A DNA stretch of 64,000 nucleotides from DUTS01 sp050951605 (GCA_050951605.1 JBMNJJ010000009.1:310001-374000); one strand, 5' to 3'. Shown: positions 35,620 to 47,689, numbered from the stretch's first letter. Numbers and translations: made by a program. Notes: a model not told the origin generated them from the sequence alone.

Positions 35620-36570
35620 TTGCGTTTAATTGACTTTTATCAAAAATGTGTAAGTTTAGGGAAAGAATATGACCCCAGGTCTGTAGCAGAAGTTGAGAAA
35701 AATTTAACTCGTGCTGTTAAGCAGTATGAAGAACTAAAAGAGGAAGAGAAGCAGTATTTTGATGTAGAAAGATTAAAAAACCCTTATGCTGATACTCGTA
35801 TTTTAAATGGAGACCCTGAGACGGAAGTAAAAAGGATTTTAGCCGGTATTGATATGGAAGTTCAGGAAATTTTACTGGCGGATCGTTTGCGGGAAAAGGG
35901 CGAGAAAATTGATTTAATTTTGTCTCATCATCCGGAAGGGAAGGCTCTTGTGGCTTTGCATAGGGTTATGTCTTTACAGGAAGGTGTTTTGGCTCAGTTG
36001 GGTGTACCCATCAATGTTGCCGAAGGGATTTTAGCTTCACGGATTAGTGAGGTAGAACGGGGTTTAATGCCTCTGAATCACAACCGTTCTGTAGATGCGG
36101 CTCGCTTATTGAATTTTCCTTTCATGTGTGTGCATACTCCTGCTGATAATATGGTGAACACTTATTTAAGCAATCTTTTTACAGAAAAGCAACCGGATAC
36201 AGTAGGGGATGTAGTTAATCTTCTTTTAGAAATACCGGAATATCAGGAATCGAAGAAAATGGATGCCGGTCCGAAAGTGTTTTTAGGTAAAGAGACGAAC
36301 AGTGCGGGCAAAGTTTTTGTAGATATGACCGGCGGAACCGGTGGTTCAGAAGATGCTTTTGCCAAGTTAGCTATTGCCGGGGTAGGAACTATAGTGGGGA
36401 TGCACATTGGGGAAAAACATCGTAAAGAAGCGGAGAAAAACCATATTAATGTGGTTATTGCTGGGCATATGGCCAGTGATTCTTTAGGGGTGAATTTGTT
36501 ACTGGATGTTTTGGAAAAGGAAGGTATCGAGATAATTACTTGTTCTGGGCTGATCAGGGTGAAGAGATAA
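35620..36570 (+). CDS. NIF3/DUF34-like metal-binding family protein
   Basis: 316 residues. LILSHHPEGKAL near residue 105 and IAGHMASDSLGVNLLLDVLE near the C-terminus resemble the metal-binding motifs of NIF3-like proteins, and similar clostridial proteins are annotated as NGG1p-interacting factor 3. About 70 residues of charged helix precede the fold. The molecular function of this family is not settled. The start is TTG 35620 behind AGAGGAGG. A terminator follows at 36603. Confidence 0.7.
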   Translation: MRLIDFYQKCVSLGKEYDPRSVAEVEKNLTRAVKQYEELKEEEKQYFDVERLKNPYADTRILNGDPETEVKRILAGIDMEVQEILLADRLREKGEKIDLILSHHPEGKALVALHRVMSLQEGVLAQLGVPINVAEGILASRISEVERGLMPLNHNRSVDAARLLNFPFMCVHTPADNMVNTYLSNLFTEKQPDTVGDVVNLLLEIPEYQESKKMDAGPKVFLGKETNSAGKVFVDMTGGTGGSEDAFAKLAIAGVGTIVGMHIGEKHRKEAEKNHINVVIAGHMASDSLGVNLLLDVLEKEGIEIITCSGLIRVKR

Positions 36571-36602
36571 GAATATGTAGAAATAAATATTGAAACGAAA
36601 GC

Positions 36603-36645
36603 GAGGCTGCTTCAAGCTTATGAGTTGGAGTAAGCCTCTTTTTTT
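36603..36645 (+). terminator. Terminator after the NIF3-like gene
   Basis: GAGGCT pairs with AGCCTC, with a weaker inner stem TTCAA/TTGGA, then T7. Confidence 0.75.
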
Positions 36646-36718
36646 AATATAATCCGGAAATGGACGGACCTTGATTTTATCACAGGATTAATTATACATA
36701 ACGGTTTTTATTTTCGAG

Positions 36719-36767
36719 TAGCAGGACTGGTTGTTTTAATGAAAACAATTTAGTCCTGCTATTTTTT
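36719..36767 (+). terminator. Long second hairpin ahead of the U32 gene
   Basis: TAGCAGGACT at 36719-36728 pairs perfectly with 36752-36761, an inner TTGTTTT/AAAACAA stem closes the loop, and six T follow. It is 75 bases after another terminator, so it may be a relic or the end of a small unseen RNA. The rest of 36571-36877 shows only the promoter below. Confidence 0.6.
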
Positions 36768-36789
36768 AGTATTTATTTATATTTTCGCT

Positions 36790-36818
36790 TTGACAGAATT
36801 GCTTTTAGAAAGGATAAT
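36790..36818 (+). promoter_or_regulatory. Promoter of the U32-mutS2 unit
   Basis: TTGACA at 36790-36795 and GATAAT at 36813-36818, 17-base spacer. Confidence 0.75.
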
Positions 36819-36877
36819 TGATGGTAGGGGTATGATATAGAGGACATATTTGTTAATGGTAGGAGGTACAGAGGATT

Positions 36878-39424
36878 ATGCCCAAAACTAGGATGGAACT
36901 GTTAGCTCCGGTGGGTAGTAGTGAGGCTTTGCGGGCGGCGGTGCAAAATGGTGCCGATGCGGTTTATTTTGGAGGTAAGCTCTTTAATGCCCGTCAATTT
37001 GCCGATAATTTTGCCGGAGAAGATTTAAAAGAAAGTGTGCGCTATGCACATCTTTATGGTGTACGGGTTTATATAACGGTAAATACTTTAGTTTCTAATG
37101 AAGAACTGCCGGAACTTGTGGAGTATCTTTATTTTTTGTATGAAAGTGATGTTGATGCGCTTATTGTTCAAGACTTTGGTGTGATATATTTATTGCGTAC
37201 TCTTTTTCCCGATTTGCCTGTACATGCTAGTACGCAAATGACTATTCACAATAGCCCTGGAGTACAGTTTATAGAAAAGTGGGGTTTATCTAGAGTTGTT
37301 TTAGCCAGAGAGGTTTCTTTGCAGAATATTACTCGTATATCGGAAAAAAACCTTTTGGAATTAGAGGTTTTTGTGCATGGGGCTCTTTGTGTAAGTTATT
37401 CTGGACAGTGTTTAATGAGTAGTATGATTGGGGGGAGGAGTGGTAATCGCGGCAGGTGTGCTCAGCCTTGTCGTCTTACTTACACTTTGGTTGATGAAGC
37501 GGGACGAGAAATTAAGGCTACCGGACCTCATTTACTTTCTCCACGTGATTTAAAAATGATTGAGCATCTTCCTCTTTTGGATAAGGCTAAAGTAGCTTCT
37601 TTGAAAGTAGAAGGAAGAATGAAACGACCGGAATATGTAGCTACGGTAATTCATAATTATCGTCAAGCACTTGACGAATATTATGCTCAACCGCAAGAAT
37701 TTCGCGTAGAAAAAGATGTCCAGAAAGAATTAGCCCAGATTTTTAATCGAGATTTCTCGACAGGATATTATTTACAGAAACCAGGTCCACAGTTGATGGG
37801 GTATCAGCGACCTAATAATCGGGGAAGTAAATTAGGGCGTGTGTTGTCTTTTAATCCTCAAAAGAGGGAAGTAACTGTTTGTTTAGAGGATACCTTAGCC
37901 CTTGGTGATGGGTATGAAATTTGGGTAACTAAGGGTGGACGGCTTGTGGGTGAAATCAAGGACTTACACAAGAACGGAAAAATAATCGAGCGAGCTGTAA
38001 CTGGTGATGAAGTGACTTTTAGTCTGCAAAAGCAAAATGGTTATCCCAGAGTTGGTGACCGTGTTTTTAAGACGCTGGATCATGAGTTGATGGAAAGAGC
38101 CAGGCAAACTTTTCTTTCACCACGGGATGAAAGAAAAAATCTAATCGATTTTTCTGTTACAATAAAGGAAGGAAGTCCTGTGTTTATAGCAGCCCGGGAT
38201 CGTGAAGGGCATCGGGCTGAAGTGCAAGGGCAATTTATAGTTGAAAAAGCAATAAAACATCCGTTAACAGAGGAAGTTGTGGTTCAAAAACTAAGTCGTT
38301 TAGGAGAAACGGTTTTTTCTTTGGGAGAATTAGATTTGCAGCTGGAACCGGGTTTAATGGTTCCGGTAAGTGAACTAAACGCTTTGCGCCGAGAGGTCAT
38401 TAGTAAAATTGAGGAAGCAAGATTGGCAGAATTTCACCGACCTCATTTTGCTAAAGAGGAATATAAGGCTAAGGTAGAAACTGTTTTTGCCGGATTGCCT
38501 AAACCTAAGCTGAAGCGAAATAAAATTAAGCTTGCGGTAGAAGTAGGGGAGATGGCTTCGTTAAAAGCAGCTTTGGAAGCCGGAGCTGATCTTCTTTATT
38601 TTGGTGGGGAGAGGCTACGTCGAAAAAAAAGTTTTGCTTTTTCTGATTTTCCGCCGGTGGTTGAGGCGTGTCATGCTCAAGGGGCTCAAGCTATTTTAGT
38701 CATTCCCCGTGTTTTTCAGGAAGAACAGGTAGAAGAGATTAAAGAATATTGCCGGCAAGGTCAAGAGGCCGGTGTGGATGGTTTTTTAGTCGGTAATTTA
38801 GGTGCCTTGCAATTAGCTCAAGACCTAGGGATATCTGAAATTAGAGGTGACTATTCTTTACAACTCTTTAATGACCTGACGGTACAGGCTTTTTTAGAAA
38901 GTGGAGTAAAAAGTTTGGCCTTATCGCCTGAGTTGACCTTAAAACAGATTGCGGCTTTTCGTTGTCGAGGCAATACAGATGTGGAATGTTTAGTTCATGG
39001 ACGTATGCCTTTAATGATTACAGAGCATTGTACGATTGGAAATTTACTAGGAAAAGGACATCGGGAAAGAGGTTGTCCTCGTCCTTGTGAAAAGAAAGGG
39101 TATGGTTTAAGAGATCGTTTACAGATGACTTTTCCTGTAGAAAGTGATGAAAATTGTCGCATGCACATTTTTAATACGAAGACTTTGAATATGTTGCCTC
39201 ATTTGGCGGAGTTGGCTAAGGCAGGAGTAGATATTTTACGCATAGAGGCAAAACGTGAAGAGCCTTATTGGGTGAGAAAGGTAGTTAATGTTTATCATCG
39301 GGAGTTAGAGCGACTTTGGGAAGAAGGAGAAGGTTATCAACCTTTACCGGAAAGTATAGCTATCTTAAAAAGTCTTACTCCGGAAGGTTTTACTACCGGA
39401 CATTATTTTCGAGGCGTAGAGTAA
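36878..39424 (+). CDS. U32-family peptidase-like protein (RlhA/TrhP type) with DUF3656
   Basis: 848 residues. The first 280 form the U32 barrel: ELLAPVGSSEALRAAVQNGA, DAVYFGG, HASTQMTIHN, then the cysteine signature VHGALCVSYSGQCLMSS with GRCAQPCRL that should bind an iron-sulfur cluster. The central DUF3656 region follows (about 390-520), then a second, more divergent U32-like half ending in VHGRMPLMITEHCTIG and RGCPRPCEK. Relatives act in hydroxylation of 23S rRNA or tRNA with prephenate as precursor, rather than as proteases. Start ATG 36878 follows AGGAGG; mutS2 follows 23 bases after the stop. Confidence 0.85.
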   Translation: MPKTRMELLAPVGSSEALRAAVQNGADAVYFGGKLFNARQFADNFAGEDLKESVRYAHLYGVRVYITVNTLVSNEELPELVEYLYFLYESDVDALIVQDFGVIYLLRTLFPDLPVHASTQMTIHNSPGVQFIEKWGLSRVVLAREVSLQNITRISEKNLLELEVFVHGALCVSYSGQCLMSSMIGGRSGNRGRCAQPCRLTYTLVDEAGREIKATGPHLLSPRDLKMIEHLPLLDKAKVASLKVEGRMKRPEYVATVIHNYRQALDEYYAQPQEFRVEKDVQKELAQIFNRDFSTGYYLQKPGPQLMGYQRPNNRGSKLGRVLSFNPQKREVTVCLEDTLALGDGYEIWVTKGGRLVGEIKDLHKNGKIIERAVTGDEVTFSLQKQNGYPRVGDRVFKTLDHELMERARQTFLSPRDERKNLIDFSVTIKEGSPVFIAARDREGHRAEVQGQFIVEKAIKHPLTEEVVVQKLSRLGETVFSLGELDLQLEPGLMVPVSELNALRREVISKIEEARLAEFHRPHFAKEEYKAKVETVFAGLPKPKLKRNKIKLAVEVGEMASLKAALEAGADLLYFGGERLRRKKSFAFSDFPPVVEACHAQGAQAILVIPRVFQEEQVEEIKEYCRQGQEAGVDGFLVGNLGALQLAQDLGISEIRGDYSLQLFNDLTVQAFLESGVKSLALSPELTLKQIAAFRCRGNTDVECLVHGRMPLMITEHCTIGNLLGKGHRERGCPRPCEKKGYGLRDRLQMTFPVESDENCRMHIFNTKTLNMLPHLAELAKAGVDILRIEAKREEPYWVRKVVNVYHRELERLWEEGEGYQPLPESIAILKSLTPEGFTTGHYFRGVE

Positions 39425-39447
39425 AGGGAAAAATGGAGGGAAGAAGA

Positions 39448-41820
39448 TTGGAGGAAAAAGTACTCCACAAGTTAGAATATGAGCAAGTAATCGCCATGTT
39501 AGCAGAGCGTTGTACTTCTCAGTTGGGGAAGGAATTAGCCGATCAACTTAAGCCTTCTCTAGATTTAGAAGAGATAAAGAGTAGGCAACTTGATACTACT
39601 CAGGCTAAGGAGATTTTGCGGTTATATCCTGATTTCTCTTTAGGTGGCATAAGGGATATCCGGCGTTGTTTAAATAAAGCTAAAATAGGTGGGGTTATTG
39701 ACCCTAGCGAATTTTTATTAATTGCTGATACCTTGCTGGCTTTAGGTAAAACAAAAAAGTTTTTCCGTAGTGAGTCGGGGCAGAAGTATTATTCTTTGGC
39801 TCAGTATATAGCTAATATGGATACGTTGCCTCATTTAGAACAGGAAATTAAAAAAAAGATTACGGAAGAAGGAGAAGTTAGTGATCGAGCTTCTTTAGAG
39901 TTATCACGGTTGAGAAAGCAGTTAAGAAATTTACAAGGAAAAGCTCGTGGTAAATTAGAGAGTATGGTTAGGTCTACAGAGATGCAAAAATATTTACAAG
40001 ATCCGTTGATTACAATTCGGAATGAGCGTTATGTGATTCCGGTGAAGCAAGAATATCGCGGCGAGGTTCCGGGACTTATTCATGACCAGTCAGCTAGTGG
40101 GGCGACCTTATTTATTGAACCACTAGTTGTTGTAGAAATAAATAACGAGGTAAGACGTTATGAGGCGATGGAAAAAGCCGAGGTATTACGCATCCTCCGC
40201 CAAATGAGCGAATTAGTAGCGACACACGAACAAGAATTGCAAGATATTTTATCTGCTTTAGCCCAATTAGATTTAATTTTGGCTAAAGGCAGATTAAGTA
40301 ATGACTTAGATTGTGGTGAACCGAAAATGAATGATCGTGGGTATTTAAAGATAATTCAGGGCAGGCATCCATTGCTTAAAGGTGAAGTTGTGCCGATTAC
40401 AGTTCATTTGGGAAGTACTTTTGATACCTTGATTATTACCGGACCGAATACGGGCGGTAAAACCGTTACTTTGAAGACAGTAGGCTTATTTGTTTTAATG
40501 GCTCAAGCAGGACTTCATGTTCCGGCTCAGACGGGTACGGAATTATCGGTCTTTGCAGGTGTTTATGCTGATATTGGTGATGAACAAAGTATAGAGCAAT
40601 CTTTAAGTACTTTTTCGGCTCATTTGACGAATATTATTGCTATTTTACAAAAAGCAAATAACCGTAGTCTTGTTTTGTTAGATGAATTAGGTGCGGGGAC
40701 TGATCCTGCGGAAGGTGCAGCCTTGGCAAAAGCTATTTTGGAATATTTTATCGGTATTGGTGCCAAAACAATAGCGACAACACATTATAGTGAATTGAAA
40801 TCTTTTGCCTATAATCATGAGCGGGTTGAAAATGCTAGTGTAGAGTTTGATGTAGAAACATTACAACCTACTTATCGCTTATTAATCGGAGTGCCCGGGA
40901 GAAGTAATGCTTTTGAAATTTCTTATAAATTAGGTTTGCAGAAAAAAATAGTAGAGCAGGCACGGAGTTTTCTTTCTCAGGAAGAAGTGCGTGCCGCAGA
41001 CCTGATTGCTAATTTGGAAATGAATCAACTTCATGCCGAAAAAGAGCGACAAGAAGCACAAGAACTTAAAACAGAGGCACAGGAACAATTAAAACAGGTG
41101 AAAAAGCGGGAAGAAGAACTTAAGGATAAAGAGGAGAAAATTGTGCAAAAAGCCCAGCAGGAAGCTTGGGAAATTGTCACCAAGGCTCGCCAAGAAAGTG
41201 AAAGTATTTTAAAAGAGGTTAAAAAAGCGAAGAAGGGGGCTGAGCTTAAATCAGCTCAAAAGATGCAGGATTTAAGGGATGAATTACGGAAAAAAGAAAC
41301 TGCCCTTTCAGCAGTTGCTTTTAGGCAGTTAGAAGGTGAAGTATTAAGTGCTCATGAAGTTAAACCGGGGATGATGGTTTTGTTGAAAAGGCTTAATCAA
41401 CAAGCACAAGTTTTGGAGGAACCTAATGCGAATGGTGAAGTTTTAGTTCAAGCCGGGATAATGAGGGCTTTAGTTGATTTACGGGATTTGGTCAAGGTTA
41501 AAGAAGAATTACGGGAGCAGAGAGGGAAAACTACCGGTATTGGCAAAATTGTTTCGACGAAAGCGAAAGATGTTAAAAACGAAATACATTTACGGGGCTT
41601 AACAGTAGATGAAGCATTATTAGAGGCGGAAAAATATTTGGACGATGCTTATTTGGCTGGCTTGTCTCAAGTTAATATTATTCATGGCAAAGGAACAGGA
41701 GCTTTACGTAATGCGATTACAGATTTACTAAAAAAACATCGTTTAGTTTCCTCTTTCAGACTTGGTAATTATCATGAGGGAGGGCATGGAGTAACTGTTG
41801 TAGAATTTAAAAAACAATGA
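39448..41820 (+). CDS. mutS2: MutS2 ATPase/endonuclease
   Basis: 790 residues. Walker A is TGPNTGGKTVTLKT, Walker B/ABC signature lies in LSTFSAHLTNI and LVLLDELGAGTDPAEGAAL, a long coiled coil follows (about 515-640), and the C-terminal SMR nuclease domain has LRGLTVDEAL and IIHGKGTGALR. MutS2 lacks the mismatch-recognition domain; in Firmicutes it acts on recombination intermediates or on collided ribosomes. TTG 39448 has GGAGGG seven bases upstream and gives the family N-terminus; ATG 39433 would add five residues. Confidence 0.95.
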   Translation: MEEKVLHKLEYEQVIAMLAERCTSQLGKELADQLKPSLDLEEIKSRQLDTTQAKEILRLYPDFSLGGIRDIRRCLNKAKIGGVIDPSEFLLIADTLLALGKTKKFFRSESGQKYYSLAQYIANMDTLPHLEQEIKKKITEEGEVSDRASLELSRLRKQLRNLQGKARGKLESMVRSTEMQKYLQDPLITIRNERYVIPVKQEYRGEVPGLIHDQSASGATLFIEPLVVVEINNEVRRYEAMEKAEVLRILRQMSELVATHEQELQDILSALAQLDLILAKGRLSNDLDCGEPKMNDRGYLKIIQGRHPLLKGEVVPITVHLGSTFDTLIITGPNTGGKTVTLKTVGLFVLMAQAGLHVPAQTGTELSVFAGVYADIGDEQSIEQSLSTFSAHLTNIIAILQKANNRSLVLLDELGAGTDPAEGAALAKAILEYFIGIGAKTIATTHYSELKSFAYNHERVENASVEFDVETLQPTYRLLIGVPGRSNAFEISYKLGLQKKIVEQARSFLSQEEVRAADLIANLEMNQLHAEKERQEAQELKTEAQEQLKQVKKREEELKDKEEKIVQKAQQEAWEIVTKARQESESILKEVKKAKKGAELKSAQKMQDLRDELRKKETALSAVAFRQLEGEVLSAHEVKPGMMVLLKRLNQQAQVLEEPNANGEVLVQAGIMRALVDLRDLVKVKEELREQRGKTTGIGKIVSTKAKDVKNEIHLRGLTVDEALLEAEKYLDDAYLAGLSQVNIIHGKGTGALRNAITDLLKKHRLVSSFRLGNYHEGGHGVTVVEFKKQ

Positions 41821-41829
41821 CTTTTCTAT

Positions 41830-44667
41830 TCACAGTTGTACTTTTATTTGATTAGAAAGTGGACTAAATTCATTAGTCATCATATCGACGCCACGTATTT
41901 TGTAATAATATGTAGTGTTTTTTTCCACTTCTATATCTGTCCAGTAATTTTCGGTCACAGTTTCGTTTAGAGCTATTTGGTTAGTAAAGTTTGCTTCAAA
42001 ATTTGGTGTTTCCGAGCGGAAAAGATGATAGATAATCGGGTTGTTTTCTGAAGACTTCGTCCAGCTAAGTTTTACCTGTGCAATATTGCTGCTAAGCTGA
42101 CCTTCACCGGTTAGGTGAGGTGCTTTAAGCTTTGAAGTTTGAGGCAGATTAATGGTAATTACGTTGGAAGAAGTCTTCTCGTTTTGGCTTGAATTACAGG
42201 CAATAACTCGATAGTAGCATTTATTTGTGGTCGGTGGTGGATTATTATCCTGCCAAGTACTAGTATTACTAACTTCGGCGATACGGTTTTTTGTGGTAAG
42301 TGGTACATTAGGTTCTGTAGAGCGATAGATTTGATAATATGTGGAAGCATTATTTTGAGGATATTGCCAGTTTAAACTAACTGACTTAACTTTACCTTGC
42401 TTATTTGTGTGGAGTTCACCTTTTAGTTGGAAGGTGGTTTTAACTATGGGTGGCGGTTCGTTTCTTTCCTCCTCATTATTTATTTCATTTCCTCCATGCA
42501 GAGTACAATATTCCTTGGGTGGTTCCTCAATCGCATCTTCAGGGGGAATCCATCCTGTCCAAGGAGTAGGTCGTTTTAAGAATACACCGGTAATGGAGTG
42601 GGGACATTTATTGGTTAAAAGCTGTCCTGTCTCGGCACAAACGGGCATTTGTACCCAGACATTAGATATTTCAGTGGGAATGTATGCACTATTGAATTTT
42701 TCTTGAACAAGATATTTCTCCGGAGTAAGACTATCCGGCAAAAGCCCTGATTTATAATCAACGGTCGTTGTCGTAATTCCTTCCGGCATTGGGAAAGTAC
42801 TGGGAGGGATGTTTTCATGGGCAACAGTCATTACTTTCTTCCAAATAGGCGCACCATAATTACCTCCGAAAACACCATTCATTTTTTCTTTTTTATCATA
42901 GCCTAACCAAACACTAGCTACCAGGTCAGGGGTGTAACCGACAAACCAAGCATCTACGTTAAAGGAGGTTGTTCCTGTTTTACCGGCTACAGGTCTATCG
43001 GGTAGTTTTGCTCTTTGTGCTGTTCCGCTTTGGACGACAGTTTGTAACATATCGGACATTAAATATGCTGTTTGGGAACTCATTACCATTGTTTGGAAGA
43101 TTTTATTTTGATAAATTATATTTCCGTCTTTATCTTCTATTTTACGAATAGCATAAGGTTTTACATAAATTCCTCCATTAGTAAAACAACCATAAGCAGC
43201 AGTAAGCTCTAAAGGAGAGACCCCTTTTGTAAGACCTCCTAAGGCTAAGGAAAGTCCGATGTCATTGGGTTCACCGCTTTCAACCAAGGAGGTAATCCCC
43301 AAAGATTTAGCGAAATGCAAGCCTTCACTAACACCTATTTTTTGCAACATTTTTACAGCTACAGTATTGACAGAATGTTGTATTCCTGTACGCATACTGA
43401 TTAGCCCACGATAACGGCCATCATAATTCACAAAGGTTTTTGTTCCTGCGCCACTATCATATTGTTGGGGGAAGTCATCAAGGACTGTAGCTGGACTATA
43501 GCCTTTTTCCAGAGCGGGACCATATACGGCAATAGGTTTAAACACAGAACCCGGTTGACGCGTAGCATCAACAGCTCTGTTGAACTGCCTTTCACCTTGC
43601 TGGTTTCTTCCTCCGATTAAAGTACGAATACCTCCATTATGTGGGTCAAGTACGACCATCGCTGATTGAACAATTTTCCCATTTTTTCCTGTAGGGAAAT
43701 TATTTTTATCAGCATAAACTTGTTCAGCAGCTTCTTGGGTTTTTGTATCCATGGTTGTATAGATTCGATAACCAGCAGTATAAAGAGAAGAAATATCTTC
43801 TCTGCCCAGCTTCATTTTATCAGCAGCTTCTTCAATAACGTAATCGATAAAAGATTGAAATCTATAGTTATTAGGTTGTAAGCCTACTAAGTTGAAAGGT
43901 TCTTCTTTAGCTTTTTCCGCCTCTGCTTTAGTAATGTATTTCATGTCCAGCATTTCATTAAGGACAAGTGCACGGCGTTGTTTAGCTTTTTCCGGGTTTT
44001 TATAAGGCGAGTATCTAGTTGGTGCATTGACAACACCGGCCAACATGGCGGCTTCGGCTAGATTCAAGTCTTTGGCATCTTTGCCAAAATAGATTTGGGA
44101 AGCTGTTTGCAGACTCCAGGCACCTTCCCCATAATAAACATTGTTTAAATAAAAGGTGAGAATTTGTTCTTTAGAATATCTGCTTTCAACTTGTAGTGCG
44201 ATGTAAAGCTCTTGAATCTTACGGCGTAATCTCTTTTCGGGATTTTTCAAGACGGCATTTTTTACCAGTTGTTGCGTAATCGTACTTCCACCTTGGGCAC
44301 CATACCCTTTAGTAATATTAGCAACTACGGCACCACCCAAACGATAAAGGTCTACTCCGTGATGACTTTTAAAACGTTGGTCTTCAATGGCAATAATTGC
44401 TTTTTTCATTATGTCGGGAATTTCGTTTTGCGTAAGTTCAACCCGATTTTTTTGGGACCTTAAAGGCATAACCTCCCGGTCATCTTTATCAAAAAGAAGA
44501 CTAGGGAGGTCTCCGGTGATGTTGTTCAGGTCATAGGCAGGTAAAGTACCTAGTGCTCCAACAACTAAGCCTAGCCCCAGACCTACAAATATAAATGATG
44601 CTAAAAGTAAAAATAATAGTGCCATGCGACTATATTTTATTTTTCTACGACGTTTACGACGAGCCAT
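41830..44667 (-). CDS. Class A penicillin-binding protein (PBP1A) with fibronectin type III tail
   Basis: 945 residues. A basic cytoplasmic start and one membrane helix (about 15-40) precede the glycosyltransferase domain (EDQRFKSHHGVD, GGSTITQQLVKN) and the transpeptidase with SxxK (PGSVFKP), SVNT and KTGT. After residue 740 the protein continues with two fibronectin type III-like repeats (about 750-840 and 850-945), each with a YYxYRS/YHLFRS core and a C-terminal YYYKIRG or CYYRVIA strand. These may bind wall polymer. It builds and cross-links peptidoglycan outside the membrane. Start ATG 44667 follows GGAGGT. Confidence 0.94.
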   Translation of the reverse strand: MARRKRRRKIKYSRMALLFLLLASFIFVGLGLGLVVGALGTLPAYDLNNITGDLPSLLFDKDDREVMPLRSQKNRVELTQNEIPDIMKKAIIAIEDQRFKSHHGVDLYRLGGAVVANITKGYGAQGGSTITQQLVKNAVLKNPEKRLRRKIQELYIALQVESRYSKEQILTFYLNNVYYGEGAWSLQTASQIYFGKDAKDLNLAEAAMLAGVVNAPTRYSPYKNPEKAKQRRALVLNEMLDMKYITKAEAEKAKEEPFNLVGLQPNNYRFQSFIDYVIEEAADKMKLGREDISSLYTAGYRIYTTMDTKTQEAAEQVYADKNNFPTGKNGKIVQSAMVVLDPHNGGIRTLIGGRNQQGERQFNRAVDATRQPGSVFKPIAVYGPALEKGYSPATVLDDFPQQYDSGAGTKTFVNYDGRYRGLISMRTGIQHSVNTVAVKMLQKIGVSEGLHFAKSLGITSLVESGEPNDIGLSLALGGLTKGVSPLELTAAYGCFTNGGIYVKPYAIRKIEDKDGNIIYQNKIFQTMVMSSQTAYLMSDMLQTVVQSGTAQRAKLPDRPVAGKTGTTSFNVDAWFVGYTPDLVASVWLGYDKKEKMNGVFGGNYGAPIWKKVMTVAHENIPPSTFPMPEGITTTTVDYKSGLLPDSLTPEKYLVQEKFNSAYIPTEISNVWVQMPVCAETGQLLTNKCPHSITGVFLKRPTPWTGWIPPEDAIEEPPKEYCTLHGGNEINNEEERNEPPPIVKTTFQLKGELHTNKQGKVKSVSLNWQYPQNNASTYYQIYRSTEPNVPLTTKNRIAEVSNTSTWQDNNPPPTTNKCYYRVIACNSSQNEKTSSNVITINLPQTSKLKAPHLTGEGQLSSNIAQVKLSWTKSSENNPIIYHLFRSETPNFEANFTNQIALNETVTENYWTDIEVEKNTTYYYKIRGVDMMTNEFSPLSNQIKVQL

Positions 44668-44873
44668 GAAAAGATACCTCCTTTTCCTGCTTGCATTATT
44701 ATAGCATATTCGTCAAGGAATTTTAACAGGAGTATTAAGGCACTTTTTTAAAATAGTTACATATATATTCATAAGAGTGTTTCTTAATGGGAATATAATA
44801 AGCTTCATGTATTTCAAAATGTATTTCAAACATTCCTAAATAATATAGAAGCGAAAAAGATGGAGTGAGTAAG

Positions 44874-45566
44874 ATGTCGCGTTGGTATAGGTCAAGGAGA
44901 GGATTAAAACGAAGAATAATTAACCTTCCTAAGGGAATAATTATTATATTAATATTAGGATTATTTGGTGTCTATCTTTTTCAGGTTGTCGATCGAAATT
45001 TAAAACCGACCATAATCCAAATAGCCGAGTCGAGAGCACATATCTTGGCTACGGAAACAATGAACAACGCATTATATGAAAAAATTCTTACAAATACTGA
45101 ATATGAAGATTTAATGACGGTTCATAAAGATTCACAACAGCGAGTTACTTTAATGCAAGCTAATACAATAAAAATAAGTAGGATTCTTTCAGAAGCAAAT
45201 TTAGAGATTAAAGAAGCCTTAAAAAATTTGCAGTATGAGACATTCAAAATACCTTTGGGGCAAGCTTTAAACAGTCCCTTATTAGCACATTGCGGACCGA
45301 ATATTAGGGTAAAGCTTATTCCCGTAGGAACAGTTAATGTAAAGTTTGTAGATAGTTTTCAACAGGCCGGAATTAATCAAACAAGACATATTTTATATTT
45401 AAATGTAAAGACAACTGTAAAGATAGTAGTGCCATTAGTGACAGAAAACGTGGTGGTTAACAATCAGGTTCCAATAGCGGAGACTATAATAGTTGGTGAG
45501 GTGCCCAGTACATATCTTGGTCTTGATTCACCTTTGTCAAGGAAAGATATTATTGAGGAAAGATAA
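44874..45566 (+). CDS. yunB: Sporulation protein YunB
   Basis: 230 residues. A short basic N-terminus and one membrane helix (about 22-42) anchor an external domain with the family pattern RAHILATETMNNAL, the glutamine-rich segment VTLMQANTIKISRI and a GQALNSPLLAHCGPNIRVKLIPVG core (split: GQALNSPLLAHCGP and NIRVKLIPVG). YunB is made in the mother cell during sporulation. ATG 44874 has GGAG eight bases upstream; GTG 44865 overlaps that site. Confidence 0.87.
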   Translation: MSRWYRSRRGLKRRIINLPKGIIIILILGLFGVYLFQVVDRNLKPTIIQIAESRAHILATETMNNALYEKILTNTEYEDLMTVHKDSQQRVTLMQANTIKISRILSEANLEIKEALKNLQYETFKIPLGQALNSPLLAHCGPNIRVKLIPVGTVNVKFVDSFQQAGINQTRHILYLNVKTTVKIVVPLVTENVVVNNQVPIAETIIVGEVPSTYLGLDSPLSRKDIIEER

Positions 45567-45595
45567 GATTTCTTAAAAATACTGTGAAAATGCAG

Positions 45596-45623
45596 TTGAC
45601 AATATGTTCGAAAATATGATAAT
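45596..45623 (+). promoter_or_regulatory. rRNA promoter P1
   Basis: TTGACA at 45596-45601 and GATAAT at 45618-45623, 16-base spacer. Confidence 0.75.
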
Positions 45624-45707
45624 ATATCAACTGTCGCCGTTAATTAGATGTTAGTTTTGAAGAGAAGTTTTTTATAAGATTATCGCATTTTTTTTGCGAA
45701 AAACCCC

Positions 45708-45736
45708 TTGACAGGCGAAGATGAAGTTGCTAAGAT
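45708..45736 (+). promoter_or_regulatory. rRNA promoter P2
   Basis: TTGACA at 45708-45713 and TAAGAT at 45731-45736, 17-base spacer, preceded by an AT-rich upstream tract. Two tandem promoters are usual for rRNA operons. Confidence 0.8.
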
Positions 45737-45762
45737 AGAGAATGTCGCATTCAAAGCGGCAA

Positions 45763-45964
45763 GGTCTTTGAAAACTGAACAGTTGAAAAGCCAAGCGTAA
45801 CAAGCTTGAAAAAAGCGGGTCATCGCAAGATGATCAAGTCAATTGAAATTCAATTGAGTAAAGAAGTATTTATTAAACTTCGTAAAAGGATTGTCAGAAG
45901 CAAACTGCTTATCACAATCCGCAAAAGAAGTAATTACGAGCTAAGTCAAGCTCTGTAAAATAAT
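45763..45964 (+). other. 16S leader: boxA-like site, processing stem and hairpins
   Basis: TCTTTGAAAACTGAACA at about 45765-45781 is boxA-like. The stretch 45764-45797 is complementary, with a few bulges, to 47565-47603 behind 16S, so the two form the RNase III-type processing stem. At 45887-45921 a hairpin starts GGATTGT and ends ACAATCC; the same hairpin reappears, interrupted, before 23S. Confidence 0.7.
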
Positions 45965-47517
<1,553 letters not shown>

Positions 47518-47611
47518 GGGAGATATTCGTAGTCTGTTTAGCAGACGCGAAATCCTAGGTCGGTCGCTTGGCTTTATATATCAACTGTTTAGTTTTCAGA
47601 GACCAAAACAT

Positions 47612-47689
<78 letters not shown>

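Noticed and set aside
42407..43881. Upper-strand frames opposite the PBP gene
   Set aside because: Shadows of a conserved lower-strand gene; no start signals or family features.
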